DNA from: Pseudomonadales bacterium
Lineage (GTDB): Bacteria; Pseudomonadota; Gammaproteobacteria; Pseudomonadales; UBA7434
NCBI GenBank assembly: GCA_028223755.1
Contig: JAOIUY010000014.1
Span: forward strand, 1 to 54,626
Reading direction: 5' to 3'
Length of the DNA: 54,626 nt
A program made the position numbers and the translations under genes. The first letter of the stretch is position 1, and every line of letters begins with the position of its first letter. Below the pieces are notes generated by a model. The model did no database searches, was not told where the DNA came from, and saw only the letters and a list, made by a program, of their open reading frames with translations. Below are positions 1-10,317 of the stretch, one piece after another.

Positions 1-7
1 TGTCCGA

Positions 8-74
8 GAACCCAAAGGTTCGAAAAATTGCAAAGCAATTTTGACGCACGGCTATGCCGGGCGCCCCGAAGGGG
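8..74. other. Run of three perfect short hairpins upstream of the xylanase gene
   Basis: Three inverted repeats follow one another. GAACC/GGTTC lies at 8-12 and 17-21, an 8-bp arm pair (AAAATTGC/GCAATTTT) at 24-31 and 35-42, and CCCC/GGGG at 64-67 and 71-74. A terminator hairpin follows at 78-97. They are probably the 3' untranslated end of a gene left of the window or a repeat of the REP type. No coding frame was seen from 1 to 278. The word GGTTCGA at 17-23 recalls a tRNA T-loop, but no cloverleaf can be built around it. Confidence 0.45.
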
Positions 75-77
75 TGA

Positions 78-97
78 AAAAAGCCCTTAGGCTTTTT
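78..97. terminator. Rho-independent terminator-like hairpin
   Basis: The arms AAAAAGCC (78-85) and GGCTTTTT (90-97) pair perfectly around a four-base loop, and the T-run forms part of the 3' arm. It would end plus-strand transcription entering from the left of the window and so separate that unit from the xylanase gene at 279. Confidence 0.6.
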
Positions 98-278
98 GAA
101 TCATTCCCGTCCGGTCCGGTCCGCCATATGTCGCACACTTCAATGTATCAACCTGATACCTAATAAACCCCAATTACGCTAGAAAACCAAAGCATAACGT
201 TGCTAGAATAAGTTCATACTTATAACTTTACCGATTCGCTCCCTTCTGAAATTATTTGCTGATAATAAAAGGTTGAAT

Positions 279-1442
279 ATGAAGTTTAGATTTTTTTTCG
301 TTATTTTGATTGCATCAGCCCTGCAAAACTTTTCTTATGCAGCCTCCTTAAAAGACGCTTTTTCTGATCATTTTTTAATGGGCACTATCTGGCATGGTCA
401 CGCTCTTGGCAATAATTCATCCAACCGTTTTTTAGAAAAAGAAAAAACAATCACAACTCTTGAGTTTAACGCTATTACAGCCGAAAACTGTATGAAACCC
501 TCTTTTATCCAACCCAAAGAAGGGGTATTCACCTTTGCTCAGGCCGATGAAATGATGGCGTTTTCTGAGGCTAACGATTTACTTGTTGTTGGTCATACGT
601 TGGTCTGGAAGAATTCGACACCCAAGTGGTTCTTTGAAGACGAAAAGGGCAATGAAGTCGGTCGAGAGATTTTGATCGAACGGCTAAAAACACATGTTCA
701 AACGGTGGTAAGTCGTTATCGCGGCCGCATTGCCTATTGGGATGTTGTTAATGAGGCAATTGAAACTCGCTGGCTAGAAGAAGAGCAGCGCTATGAGGCC
801 TTTTATAAGCCAACGCCATGGCTCAACATTATTGGGCCAGAATATATTGAAATCGCTTATCGCGCTGCGCATAAAGCCGACCCGTCTGCTAAATTACTGT
901 ACAACGATTATAATCTCGATCAACCCGCTAAACTCGATTTTGCACTTGCGATGATTAAAGATTTTAAACTGCGAGGCGTACCTATTTATGGTCTTGGTTA
1001 TCAGGGCCATTTATTTATTGATGAGCCGTCGTTAAGCTCAATAGAGCGTGTCCTTAAAAAAAGCAGTGAAGCTCGAATTCCTCTACATATCACTGAGCTG
1101 GATGTCAGCGTTTTACCTAATGGTTGGAAGCATCGCACAGCAAGTGTTGAAGAGCGTTTAAATTTGCAGAAAAAATATAATCCCTATCCAGCAGGTATTC
1201 CTGATGAGGTATTGGTTACTCAAGCAGAGCGCTATCAACATATTTTTAAACTATTTGTGAAGTACAGTAATACTATCGAGCGTATTACTTTTTGGGGGGT
1301 ATGGGATGGTAATAGCTGGCGTGATTATCGGCCCATGCTAGGGCGGACGGATTATCCTCTTTTAATTGGCCGCGATTTTGAGCGAAAGCCCGCTTATGAT
1401 GCTGTTCTAGATACCGTAATAGACACAGAGACTGAAAAATAA
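279..1442 (+). CDS. Secreted endo-1,4-beta-xylanase, glycoside hydrolase family 10
   Basis: This enzyme should cleave internal beta-1,4 bonds of xylan outside the cytoplasm. The family is recognised from the acid/base glutamate motif WDVVNEAI (Glu about residue 159) and the nucleophile motif ITELDVS (Glu about residue 273), with the N-terminal GH10 motifs (ENCMKP, VVGHTLVW) in order. A signal peptide of about 20 residues ends near NFSYA-AS. I start at the ATG at 279 rather than the TTG at 273, because AAAAGG ends at 272 with suitable spacing for the ATG. At 387 residues it is a single catalytic domain with no carbohydrate-binding module. It stands alone: no xylosidase or transporter is adjacent, and the next gene is convergent. 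Hairpins upstream make it the first gene of its own unit. Confidence 0.93.
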   Translation: MKFRFFFVILIASALQNFSYAASLKDAFSDHFLMGTIWHGHALGNNSSNRFLEKEKTITTLEFNAITAENCMKPSFIQPKEGVFTFAQADEMMAFSEANDLLVVGHTLVWKNSTPKWFFEDEKGNEVGREILIERLKTHVQTVVSRYRGRIAYWDVVNEAIETRWLEEEQRYEAFYKPTPWLNIIGPEYIEIAYRAAHKADPSAKLLYNDYNLDQPAKLDFALAMIKDFKLRGVPIYGLGYQGHLFIDEPSLSSIERVLKKSSEARIPLHITELDVSVLPNGWKHRTASVEERLNLQKKYNPYPAGIPDEVLVTQAERYQHIFKLFVKYSNTIERITFWGVWDGNSWRDYRPMLGRTDYPLLIGRDFERKPAYDAVLDTVIDTETEK

Positions 1443-1461
1443 AATTAAGTTAGGTTTTATG

Positions 1462-2163
1462 TTAGTCGCAGTTTATTTCTAAAGAGTATTGATCTCTTAA
1501 TGCACTAAGTGCCGTATACTTTTTTTGCCCGCAGTAACACTTAGCTAGTGCGCTCACAGACTGCTTAAAATTATTGCTCTCAATGCCATATGTTTTTTCT
1601 GTAAGTGAGACAATGCTCTCTAATGAAGGTTCTTCATACTGTACCTGATTGGTTTTTTTATAAAGACCATCTAATTCCATAAACCAATCTAAAATTTTAT
1701 GTGCATCATTGTTGTTTGTTCTTTCGTGGTGAATAAAAGCGATAACTAAGGGGATTGTTTCACTATAACGCTGTTCTGCAATTGCTAGCTGGTAAAAAAT
1801 TTCACGAGTTTTTATTGTTGTATAGTGCATGGGGCCAAGTTGAGATAATGCAACGCGATAGGCGCGTTCAATTTTTTCGGCATTTTCATGAATAACATCA
1901 GCCTGCTGGTAGGCGAGCGCATTGTTCCTCATGGTGTTGATACAGAGCGGATTATTTTCAGAAAAATGCGTACGGCAGGCTTTAAGCGCAAGCTCGCCTG
2001 AAATGATTGACTGCGTCCATTGAACTGAATTGAATGCCTGTACAGTCTTCTTCAGCAATGATTCAACTTTAGCTTTTGAATCGCTTTGAGTTAAAGCGCT
2101 GATTGGATGGAACCCTAATACAAACAAACTAATTATGGATCTAACAACTACCCTTAGATTCAA
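1462..2163 (-). CDS. Exported protein with TPR-like repeats, function unknown
   Basis: I do not recognise a specific family. The first 25 or so residues form a signal peptide (hydrophobic SIISLFVLGFHPISALTQ). The rest is helical, and the stretch about residues 60-140 has the spacing of tetratricopeptide repeats of the kinesin-light-chain type (ALAYQQADVIHENAEKIERA and the following YRVALSQLG). The C-terminus carries three cysteines. It is convergent with the xylanase gene, separated by only 19 bases, so the two probably share a termination zone. A role as a periplasmic protein-protein interaction factor is inferred from the repeats only. Confidence 0.6.
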   Translation of the reverse strand: MNLRVVVRSIISLFVLGFHPISALTQSDSKAKVESLLKKTVQAFNSVQWTQSIISGELALKACRTHFSENNPLCINTMRNNALAYQQADVIHENAEKIERAYRVALSQLGPMHYTTIKTREIFYQLAIAEQRYSETIPLVIAFIHHERTNNNDAHKILDWFMELDGLYKKTNQVQYEEPSLESIVSLTEKTYGIESNNFKQSVSALAKCYCGQKKYTALSALRDQYSLEINCD

Positions 2164-2491
2164 AATTATTCACTATTACCCTTTTGTTATGCCAAGCATC
2201 ATACGCTAAATATGACTAGTTGTTCTATGCGACATATTCCTATTTCTTGATGAATAATTAGGGCTTTCGACAGGCTTTTTAATATGGATTGTGCCAAGCG
2301 CTAAGTTTTTGTATGTTTTTTGATCGAGGCTAAAAAGTTAACAAGCTCATTTTGATGGCCTCTAATCTTTTAATTCAAAACCACTTTTGATGTTGCAAGA
2401 TGCTAGATAACTTTATAGAGTTGTCGATTATCAGGTCTATTTTTATCTATTGATTGTTTTTAACCATTTGTTTTTATTAGAGAGTTGAGTT
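2164..2491. other. Intergenic region without recognisable features
   Basis: The stretch is AT-rich and separates two divergently transcribed genes, the TPR-like gene (minus) and djlA (plus). It should hold both promoters, but no convincing -35/-10 pair, operator or hairpin stands out. Confidence 0.4.
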
Positions 2492-3268
2492 GTGGCAAAA
2501 ATTATTGGGGCGGTGTTGGGTTATTATTTTTTAGGCGGTGCGCTGGGTGCCATTATGGGCTATTTTGTTGCGGGCTTATTTAGTCGCGGGCTGCATAGTA
2601 ATTTACGTAATAGCTACGACTTACACTCGCATAGCAGCGATATCTTTTTTGCCACTACATTTTCATTAATGGGGTACATGGCTAAAGCGGATGGCCATGT
2701 GAGTGAAGATGAAATTTCACAAGCTGAGGTCTTAATGGCCAAGCTTGGAGTTAAAGGCCAAAAGCGAACTGAGGCAATAAAGTATTTTCAACAAGGTGCT
2801 GCTGCCGATTTTGATATGCAGGCCGTATTAGCGAAATTTGTCAGTGCTGCGCGCTTTCGTGCCGACCTAAAGCGCAATTTGCTGATGTTCTTGGTGGAAA
2901 TGGCGATTGCGGATGATGATTTTCATGCCAGCGAAGAAGCGGTTCTGCGTCGAGTTGCCTCAGCGATCAACATTGAAATGCGCAGTTTTGAGCGCATGGT
3001 TGAAATGCTTAAAGCGCAACGCTCTTTTGCCGGGGGAGCACATCAAGCCAGTTCAGCCGATGAACTATCAACGGCTTATAAAGCCATTGGCGTATCACCA
3101 ACAGCAACGGATAAAGAAATTAAGCGAGCTTATCGAAAATTAATGAGCCAGCATCACCCCGACAAAATGATAGCGCGGGGCGTGCCAGAGGATATGTTGG
3201 CTATGGCAACAGAAAAAACACAAGAAATTCAAGCGGCCTACGATATTATTGAAAGGTCTAGAAAGTAG
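2492..3268 (+). CDS. djlA: DjlA-like co-chaperone (TerB-like domain plus C-terminal J domain)
   Basis: A membrane-anchored DnaK co-chaperone. The start is GTG at 2492. Residues 1-30 are glycine-rich and hydrophobic, as in the DjlA membrane anchor. Residues about 50-175 fit the TerB-like helical domain (AKADGHVSEDEI near residue 65). The C-terminal 65 residues are a J domain with HPD at 222-224, in the DjlA-typical order AYRKLMSQHHPDKM. Length (258) is close to that of E. coli DjlA. It stimulates DnaK ATPase at the inner membrane; in E. coli it is linked to envelope stress and capsule regulation (family knowledge). It is followed by an AT-rich gap and a terminator-like hairpin at 3509. Confidence 0.92.
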   Translation: MAKIIGAVLGYYFLGGALGAIMGYFVAGLFSRGLHSNLRNSYDLHSHSSDIFFATTFSLMGYMAKADGHVSEDEISQAEVLMAKLGVKGQKRTEAIKYFQQGAAADFDMQAVLAKFVSAARFRADLKRNLLMFLVEMAIADDDFHASEEAVLRRVASAINIEMRSFERMVEMLKAQRSFAGGAHQASSADELSTAYKAIGVSPTATDKEIKRAYRKLMSQHHPDKMIARGVPEDMLAMATEKTQEIQAAYDIIERSRK

Positions 3269-3508
3269 CCTTGCAGCGATGTTTTTATTGGTCAGTTGTT
3301 ATATTTGATTGTGGTTATAAGGGATATAAACAACGATTTTTTAGACGACTTAATTTTTTATTTTAATAAAAACCCCTTTTTTTAAAGTCTTAAATCCATT
3401 TTTTATGGTTACATTTTTGGTTCTATTTTTTATCTACAATTAAAAACAAAATAGAACAAGTGATCTAGACGATATAAATCCTTTTTACTTTTTCGCTATT
3501 CCCTTTAT

Positions 3509-3547
3509 CAATAAAAAGGCATAGGATGCGCGCCTTTTTATTGTTTC
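3509..3547 (+). terminator. Terminator hairpin between djlA and the TetR gene
   Basis: Two perfect 12-base arms (3509-3520 and 3532-3543, CAATAAAAAGGC and its complement) surround an 11-base loop. The 3' arm carries a T-rich run continued by GTTT. It lies 240 bases after the djlA stop and 53 bases before the next start. The 3269-3508 stretch before it holds only AT-rich sequence. Confidence 0.6.
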
Positions 3548-3599
3548 CAAAGGATGAATAGAAACTGTGGCTCGTTGTGAGTAGCTCAAGGTTTCCTTA

Positions 3600-4217
3600 G
3601 TGAAGAGGATACTTGTTTTGGCAAAAATCGTTGATCACGAGAAAAGGCGTAGGGATATTATTCAAGTGACGGCCCGAATTATCTCAAGAGAGGGCATGTC
3701 AGCGGCAACCACCCGCCATATAGCAAAGAAAGCAAACAGCTCATTAGGCATACTCACTCATTATTTCGTCAACAAAGATGAAATAGTGATCGGGGCGCTA
3801 AATTGGTGTGATAAGCGATTTGTATCGCGCTTAGATCAATTGTATAGCGATGAGTATTTAGGGCTTGATGATTTTATCCCGTTGTTTAAATCGCTATTAC
3901 CCTTAGATGAAATATCTGACATGGAATGGCGTGTCAGAGCTAACTTGTTGACCTATTCATTAACGCATCCCAAGTTAATAAAAGCGCGGCAAGAAAAAAA
4001 TTCTTATGCCTATAAAACAGCGAGAAAGTTTGTTAAAAAGCTTCAAAAAAACGGTGAGATTAGAGAGGATATTGATGACTCTGTACTATCGAGGATGATC
4101 GTTGATTTAGCGTTTGGTTTATGTATTAATTTATTGAGTTTTTCAATGACTGAACGACGAACCAAAGTGGATAAAAAAGTTGAGCTGATGTTATCGATAT
4201 TAAAACCAGAATACTAA
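3600..4217 (+). CDS. TetR/AcrR-family transcriptional regulator
   Basis: An N-terminal helix-turn-helix of the TetR type is clear at about residues 18-60 (AARIISREGMSAATTRHIAKK read as ITARIISREGMSAATTRHIA), including the LTHYF variant of the signature and the KDEI segment. The C-terminal ligand-binding part is not assignable, though the N-terminus resembles BetI-type repressors. The start is GTG at 3600 with AAGG eight bases upstream. A TTG at 3618 preceded by AAGAGGA would give MAKIVDHEKRR and is an alternative. The gene ends by overlapping the prepilin peptidase gene by 4 bases on the opposite strand. No obvious target operon is adjacent, so its ligand and targets are unknown. Confidence 0.82.
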   Translation: MKRILVLAKIVDHEKRRRDIIQVTARIISREGMSAATTRHIAKKANSSLGILTHYFVNKDEIVIGALNWCDKRFVSRLDQLYSDEYLGLDDFIPLFKSLLPLDEISDMEWRVRANLLTYSLTHPKLIKARQEKNSYAYKTARKFVKKLQKNGEIREDIDDSVLSRMIVDLAFGLCINLLSFSMTERRTKVDKKVELMLSILKPEY

Positions 4218-5143
4218 ATGACGCCGGCGTAGCTTAAATAGGCATTATTTAATTGCTCGCCCCAAATCAATGCTATCCAACCAGCAATGGCTAAGTATGG
4301 GCCAAAAGGTATGGGTTTATTTTTTTCTCTATCACCCAATACAATTAAACTGATTCCAATAACCGCACCCACCAGCGACGATGAAATAATAATTACAGGC
4401 AGCATTTGCCAGCCCAGCCAAGCGCCCAAAGCCGCAAGTAATTTAAAGTCACCATAGCCCATGCCGTCTTTGCCAGTAATTAATTTAAACAACCAAAACA
4501 CACACCATAGCGATAAATAACCTACGACAGCTCCCCATAGCGCGCTTTCTAGCGTAGTGATAAGGCCAAAATAATTAAGGATTAATCCCAGCCAGATCAG
4601 GGGTAGGGTGATATTGTCGGGTAATAAATAAGTATCGTAATCAATACCGGTTAATGCAATTAAAGCCCATGTAAGCACTAGGCAGGCCAAAGCAGTATCG
4701 GCTGTGGGATAAAAGTGCCAAGCAATAATGCCACTAAGCAAACCGGTTAACAGTTCAACTAAGGGATAGCGATAAGCAATGCGCGCTTTGCAGTTATGGC
4801 ATTTTCCACCTAAGAGTAAAAAACTTATTACAGGAATATTTTGCCAAGCCTTTATAGGTGCTTTGCAATGTGAACAGCGCGAGTTAGGCGTAATTAAATT
4901 GAATGGAGTATTCAATTCAGGTTCTGCGGTATTAGGAGGCAGGCTACCACTAGCAGTAAGTTCTTCAGCGGCTTCATTGTTCATTGTCGCGGCAGAAATT
5001 TCACGCTGCCACTCACGCTCTAACATGATAGGCAGCCGATAGATAACGACATTGAGAAAGCTGCCGACAATTAAACCGAGTATCGAACAGCTAATAATAA
5101 AAAGTGTTTGGTTTTCTATAATGGCGTTGAGTGTGGCGATCAT
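4214..5143 (-). CDS. pilD: Type IV prepilin peptidase / N-methyltransferase
   Basis: The enzyme removes the leader of type IV pilins and N-methylates the new N-terminal residue in the inner membrane. Two CXXC pairs at residues 90/93 and 115/118 form the zinc-binding cytoplasmic loop. The aspartate motifs of the aspartic peptidase are GIDYDTYLLPD (about 166-176) and GYGDFK (Asp 232). Several hydrophobic segments follow. At 309 residues it is slightly longer than usual because of a low-complexity Glu/Asn/Pro insert at about residues 45-80. It is last in the pilB-pilC-pilD set, 104 bases after pilC, and ends convergent with and overlapping the TetR gene by four bases. Confidence 0.95.
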   Translation of the reverse strand: MIATLNAIIENQTLFIISCSILGLIVGSFLNVVIYRLPIMLEREWQREISAATMNNEAAEELTASGSLPPNTAEPELNTPFNLITPNSRCSHCKAPIKAWQNIPVISFLLLGGKCHNCKARIAYRYPLVELLTGLLSGIIAWHFYPTADTALACLVLTWALIALTGIDYDTYLLPDNITLPLIWLGLILNYFGLITTLESALWGAVVGYLSLWCVFWLFKLITGKDGMGYGDFKLLAALGAWLGWQMLPVIIISSSLVGAVIGISLIVLGDREKNKPIPFGPYLAIAGWIALIWGEQLNNAYLSYAGVI

Positions 5144-5247
5144 ATCTCTTTTATTTTGTCAGTAGTCGATGCGTTAATGGCCAAAAGTACAGGCTTGCTA
5201 GTATCCCGTGGCGGCCTCCAATATACAAGTGTCGTTTATTTACCTTA

Positions 5248-6522
5248 CTAGACAACCGCACCGAGTTTGAAAATAGGTAGATACATGGCAATCATTAAGC
5301 CGCCAATTAATATGCCGAGTACTGACATGATTATTGGCTCAAGAAGCGAGGTAAGGCTATCCACCGAGTTGTCGACTTCTGCCTCGTAGTGTACGGCGAC
5401 TTTTTCTAACATTTCGTCTAAGGCGCCAGATTCTTCGCCAATTGCCACCATTTGCATCAACATGCTGGGGAAGCGTCCCGTATTACGGATGGCTTGGTTG
5501 AGTTGCAAACCGGCGGTCACTTCATCGCGAATATTTTTAATTGCTTTCGAGTAAACCGCATTACCGGCGGCAGCAGCAACAGAATCTAATGAATCCACTA
5601 GGGGCACACCCGCCGCAAAGGTTGTAGAGAGTGTACGAGAAAAGCGAGCAACTACCGCCTGATTAATAATAGGGCCGATAACAGGCATTTTTAGCATTAA
5701 GCCATCAAGACCATCGGCAAATCTTTTAGAGCGCAGCTTAGCTTCTTTAAAGCCCACAAAAATGGCGATCATAATAGCTAATACGATATACCAATTCGCT
5801 TGAGCAAATTCAGATAAGCCAACAACAAATAAGGTAAATGCCGGTAGGTCGGCACCAAAGCTGCTAAAGGTTGAGGCAAATTGCGGTACAACTTTTACGA
5901 GTAAGATGCCGGTTACCACTATCGACACAATAATAACTGCAATAGGGTAGGTCATGGCTTTTTTGATTTTGGCTTTTAGGGCTTCGGTTTTTTCTTTATA
6001 GGTGGCAACACGGTCGAGCATTGTTTCTAATGCGCCAGATTGTTCGCCAGAATTAACTAGGTTGCAAAAAAGCTCATCAAAGTAGCGAGGGTGTTTAGTG
6101 AGTGAGTTTGCTAAACCTGAACCGGAGGCAACATCATTTTTAATTGTAAATACCAGTTCTTTCATGGATGGGTTATCTAAACCCTCGGCAACAATATCAA
6201 ATGCCTGTACTAACGGTACGCCGGCTTTCATCATGGTGGCAAGTTGGCGAGTAAAAATAGAAATATCAGCGGGGGTAATGGCTTTTTTGCGCGGGCTAAA
6301 TAATGATTTAGGTTTTCGCTTAACACTTTTAATCGTAATGCCTTGTTTACGCAATTGTGCTTTCGCCATTGCTTGGCTGGGTACTTGCACTTCGCCTTTG
6401 CTCACTTTGCCGGCACGATCTTTACCTTCCCAAATATAGGTCTGCAGCTTTGTAGATAGCTTTTTAGCCGACGGCTTAGTCGATGCTTTTCTTGATAGTC
6501 TGGCAGTTTGTGTAGCCATCAT
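5248..6522 (-). CDS. pilC: Type IV pilus inner-membrane platform protein PilC
   Basis: This is the polytopic platform that couples the assembly ATPase to the pilus. Two GspF/PilC repeats are visible. The first begins near residue 85 with IFTRQLATMMKAGVPLVQAF. The second begins near residue 290 with FSRTLSTTFAAGVPLVDSL. Each is followed by EQSGAL/EESGAL and hydrophobic helices. A basic N-terminal segment of about 70 residues precedes them. It lies 32 bases downstream of pilB in the same direction. Length (424) is normal. Confidence 0.96.
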   Translation of the reverse strand: MMATQTARLSRKASTKPSAKKLSTKLQTYIWEGKDRAGKVSKGEVQVPSQAMAKAQLRKQGITIKSVKRKPKSLFSPRKKAITPADISIFTRQLATMMKAGVPLVQAFDIVAEGLDNPSMKELVFTIKNDVASGSGLANSLTKHPRYFDELFCNLVNSGEQSGALETMLDRVATYKEKTEALKAKIKKAMTYPIAVIIVSIVVTGILLVKVVPQFASTFSSFGADLPAFTLFVVGLSEFAQANWYIVLAIMIAIFVGFKEAKLRSKRFADGLDGLMLKMPVIGPIINQAVVARFSRTLSTTFAAGVPLVDSLDSVAAAAGNAVYSKAIKNIRDEVTAGLQLNQAIRNTGRFPSMLMQMVAIGEESGALDEMLEKVAVHYEAEVDNSVDSLTSLLEPIIMSVLGILIGGLMIAMYLPIFKLGAVV

Positions 6523-6554
6523 TTACTCTCTGTGATCTTTAATAGGTTGAGTAA

Positions 6555-8276
6555 CTAGTCTTTTGTCATTCGATTGACTTCTTCAAGACTGGTTTGTCCC
6601 AAAGCGGCTTTTCGTAAACCGGATTGACGCAAGTTGTTAAAGCCAGCTTGCTGTGCCGCTTCGGCGAGTACGAGGGAATTACCACCTTCCATAATAATGC
6701 GCTGCAGCTGCGGTGTAATGCGAACCACTTCGTAAATACCGACGCGACCTTTATAGCCACCATTGCATTTATCACAACCGACTGGTCGGCGAATATTGGC
6801 GGTAGCTAAGTCTTCTTCATCAAAGCCTTCGGCGAGTAAGGTTTCTTTAGGCAGGTCGGCTGGTTCAGCACAGTTATCGCAGAGTCGTCTTGCTAGTCGC
6901 TGGGCGATCACTAAGCTCACCGACGTCGCTACGTTAAAGGCGGGTACGCCCATATTTAATAGACGGGTAATGGTTTCAGCGGCGCTATTGGTATGCAGTG
7001 TCGACATAACCATATGGCCGGTCTGCGCGGCTTTTATGGCAATTTCAGCCGTTTCTAGATCACGGATTTCACCCACCATAATAACGTCTGGATCCTGTCG
7101 TAAAAACGAGCGCAGTGCTTCTGCAAATGTCAGCCCAACTTTTGTCGACACATGAACCTGATTAATACCTTCCATATTAATTTCAACAGGATCCTCGGCA
7201 CTCGAGATATTGCGCTCAGTCGTGTTGAGAATGTTTAGGCCGGTATACAACGATACGGTTTTACCACTACCCGTAGGGCCGGTCACCAAAATCATGCCCT
7301 GCGGTTGGTGCATGGCTTCAAGGTAGAGCTGCTTTTGGTCTTCTTCGTAGCCCAGCGCATCAATACCCATTTGCGCGCTAGTCGGATCTAATATCCGTAA
7401 AACAATTTTTTCGCCATAAAGCGTCGGTAGCGTATTCACCCTAAAATCAATAGCGCGAGTTTTGGATAGCTTCATTTTAATGCGGCCATCTTGCGGTAAG
7501 CGGCGCTCAGAAATATCCATTTGCGACATTACTTTAAGGCGGGCAGCAAGCCTAGGCGCTAGGTTATTAGGTGGGCGAGTAACCTCATGCAAAATGCCAT
7601 CGGTTCTAAAACGCACACGGTACGATTTCTCATAGGGTTCAAAGTGAATATCTGAAGCACCGCCTTTAATGGCATCAATTAATACTTTATTAACAAAGCG
7701 CACAATAGGGGTGTCATCAACATCAGAGGCGTCTTCTTGATGACGGTTTTCTTCATCGACGGCTTCAATATCTAAGTCTTCTAAACCGGCATCGTCTAGA
7801 TTAGCGAGTTTATTGCCAAACGCGGTTTCTTCATCATCAAGATAACGCGCAATGGCGCTACTCAGTGCGGCTTCTTCTACCAGTATGGTTTCGGTGCTTA
7901 AACCGGTATGAAACTTAATTTCATCTTGGGCTTTAAGGTTGGTGGGGTCAGAGACACCAATAAATAATCGGTTGCCGCGTTTGTATAAGGGGATAGCATG
8001 GTGCTGGCGAATTAATTTAGGGTCAACTAACTCGACGGGAATCGCTTCTTTACTGAGCGAATTAATATCGAATAACGGCGAGCCAAACTCATCGGCTATG
8101 GCATTGGCTATTTGGTTGCCATCGGCAATATTGTTTTGCACCAAGTAGGATACAAGCGACAACTGTTGTTGAGACGCCTGCTGCAAAGCTTCTTGCGCTT
8201 TTGGCTCATCAATAATTTTATCCGCAATTAGCCTTCGGGCAACACCGGATAATGGCATAACAATGCTGGCATTCAT
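6555..8276 (-). CDS. pilB: Type IV pilus assembly ATPase PilB
   Basis: This is the hexameric ATPase that powers pilus extension. The N-terminal MSHE-type domain covers about residues 1-150. The ATPase domain carries Walker A GPTGSGKTVSLY, an Asp box, Walker B DPDVIMVGEIRD and the His box TGHMVMSTLHTN. A C-terminal zinc tetracysteine is formed by CDNC and CDKC. Length (573) matches PilB rather than the retraction ATPase PilT. It is the first gene of pilB-pilC-pilD, divergent from pilA across 521 bases. Confidence 0.96.
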   Translation of the reverse strand: MNASIVMPLSGVARRLIADKIIDEPKAQEALQQASQQQLSLVSYLVQNNIADGNQIANAIADEFGSPLFDINSLSKEAIPVELVDPKLIRQHHAIPLYKRGNRLFIGVSDPTNLKAQDEIKFHTGLSTETILVEEAALSSAIARYLDDEETAFGNKLANLDDAGLEDLDIEAVDEENRHQEDASDVDDTPIVRFVNKVLIDAIKGGASDIHFEPYEKSYRVRFRTDGILHEVTRPPNNLAPRLAARLKVMSQMDISERRLPQDGRIKMKLSKTRAIDFRVNTLPTLYGEKIVLRILDPTSAQMGIDALGYEEDQKQLYLEAMHQPQGMILVTGPTGSGKTVSLYTGLNILNTTERNISSAEDPVEINMEGINQVHVSTKVGLTFAEALRSFLRQDPDVIMVGEIRDLETAEIAIKAAQTGHMVMSTLHTNSAAETITRLLNMGVPAFNVATSVSLVIAQRLARRLCDNCAEPADLPKETLLAEGFDEEDLATANIRRPVGCDKCNGGYKGRVGIYEVVRITPQLQRIIMEGGNSLVLAEAAQQAGFNNLRQSGLRKAALGQTSLEEVNRMTKD

Positions 8277-8797
8277 TAAATCGTTTTGACCCTTTTAATT
8301 ATCTGTTTAGTTCTCGATCTCGGTTTGGCTCTCAATATATTTCTTACTTGATATTTCTTTTATAAGGAGTGGTTGAGCAAAAAGTATAGCAACGTAAAAA
8401 GTAAAGCGTGGCTTATACGGCGGCTAGGGTGCTGCAATGAATACCTTATTTAATAATCTAAGAACTCGATCACAGCATTAAGTTTAAATTTTTTTATTTT
8501 TTGCTGAACCGTTTAGCGTCGCCTGTGTCAGACACTTCAAATGGTATGGCTATAAACACGGCCAATACGATATTTTTTATCTACCTTTACGGCTTTAACC
8601 CTAGCTATAACGATAAAAGAAAGGTGGGTCTTACTGGGTAAAACGGGTTTATTGGCTTGGTTAACAGTTCTTTTGTGATGCCAGTACACAAATTAAACAA
8701 TTAATTCGACATGGCTCAGTATTTATAGCTATTGTTCAACTGTCGAATATCTTATTGGTTTCGCTAAAACGGTTTTTATTTAACGGAGAGTTTTATT
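8277..8797. other. Divergent pilB/pilA intergenic region
   Basis: No gene is seen. The region must hold the promoters for both pilin and assembly genes. I looked for the sigma-54 signature expected before many pilA genes (GG, ten bases, GC) near 8700-8790 and did not find it. An AT-rich stretch (ATTTATAGCT, 8721-8730) could serve as a -10 for pilA, but the -35 is unclear. Confidence 0.35.
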
Positions 8798-9238
8798 ATG
8801 AAAAAGCAAATGCAGGCAGGTTTTACCTTGATCGAATTAATGATCGTTGTAGCGATTATTGGTATTTTAGCGGCGGTGGCATTGCCGGCTTATCAACAGT
8901 ATTCAGATAAGGCTCGATTTACTGAAGTTGTGATGGCAACAAATGCAGCAAAAACTGCGCTTGAAGTTTGTGGTCAAGTACAGGGTACTTTTGTAGCTGC
9001 TAGTTGTGGTCCTGGTGTTAATGGCGTTCCTGCTGATATTGCAGGTCAGGCTCTACCTAGTGCATTTAGTGGTGTTGCTGTTACAGGTGGAACGGCTGTA
9101 GCAGTTCTTATTACGGCAACTCCAAATGCTCAAGGTGGTATAGTTGTTGGTGACACTTATACCTTAACTGGTACATTGGCAAATGGGAGAGTTACTTGGA
9201 CTCCTGGTGGAGGCTGTGCAGCTAATGGTCTCTGTTAA
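8798..9238 (+). CDS. pilA: Type IV major pilin
   Basis: This is a type IVa pilin. The short positively charged leader MKKQMQAG is followed by the cleavage/methylation site FTLIE and the classic hydrophobic helix ([21 protein letters not shown]). The mature part has a cysteine pair near residues 57 and 69 and a C-terminal CAANGLC pair that would close the D-loop disulphide. A good ribosome site (CGGAGAG) sits 9 bases before the ATG. It is processed by PilD and assembled by PilB/PilC encoded next door, and is ended by a strong bidirectional terminator shared with nadC. Confidence 0.95.
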   Translation: MKKQMQAGFTLIELMIVVAIIGILAAVALPAYQQYSDKARFTEVVMATNAAKTALEVCGQVQGTFVAASCGPGVNGVPADIAGQALPSAFSGVAVTGGTAVAVLITATPNAQGGIVVGDTYTLTGTLANGRVTWTPGGGCAANGLC

Positions 9239-9274
9239 TTTATAGATTAAATTCTTAATAATCATATTTTAAAC

Positions 9275-9306
9275 AAAAAAATCGCGGCAATTGCCGCGAT
9301 TTTTTT
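9275..9306. terminator. Bidirectional terminator between pilA and nadC
   Basis: An almost perfect palindrome, with ATCGCGGCAA at 9281-9290 and its complement at 9291-9300, is flanked by A6 on the left and T6 on the right. It would terminate both pilA (plus) and nadC (minus). Confidence 0.88.
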
Positions 9307-9323
9307 ACGCGCAAAATATAATA

Positions 9324-10172
<849 letters not shown>

Positions 10173-10317
10173 TTATTGGCGTAGGGTTGATGCTGAATTT
10201 ATTAAAGTCGTTGATATCAGTGCGTTTCAATAGTGTCGATAGTATAAAGCCGAAATAGCTTCATGGTGTAGGCTTTGCCAAATAATACAAGCGATTAAGC
10301 GCTCGGGTTGACGGCGT

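Noticed and set aside
8-130. tRNA remnant suggested by GGTTCGA and a nearby CCA
   Set aside because: No acceptor or anticodon stem can be formed and the spacing is wrong.
8641-8797. Sigma-54 promoter for pilA
   Set aside because: No GG and GC pair with ten bases between them was found; the nearest candidate has 13.
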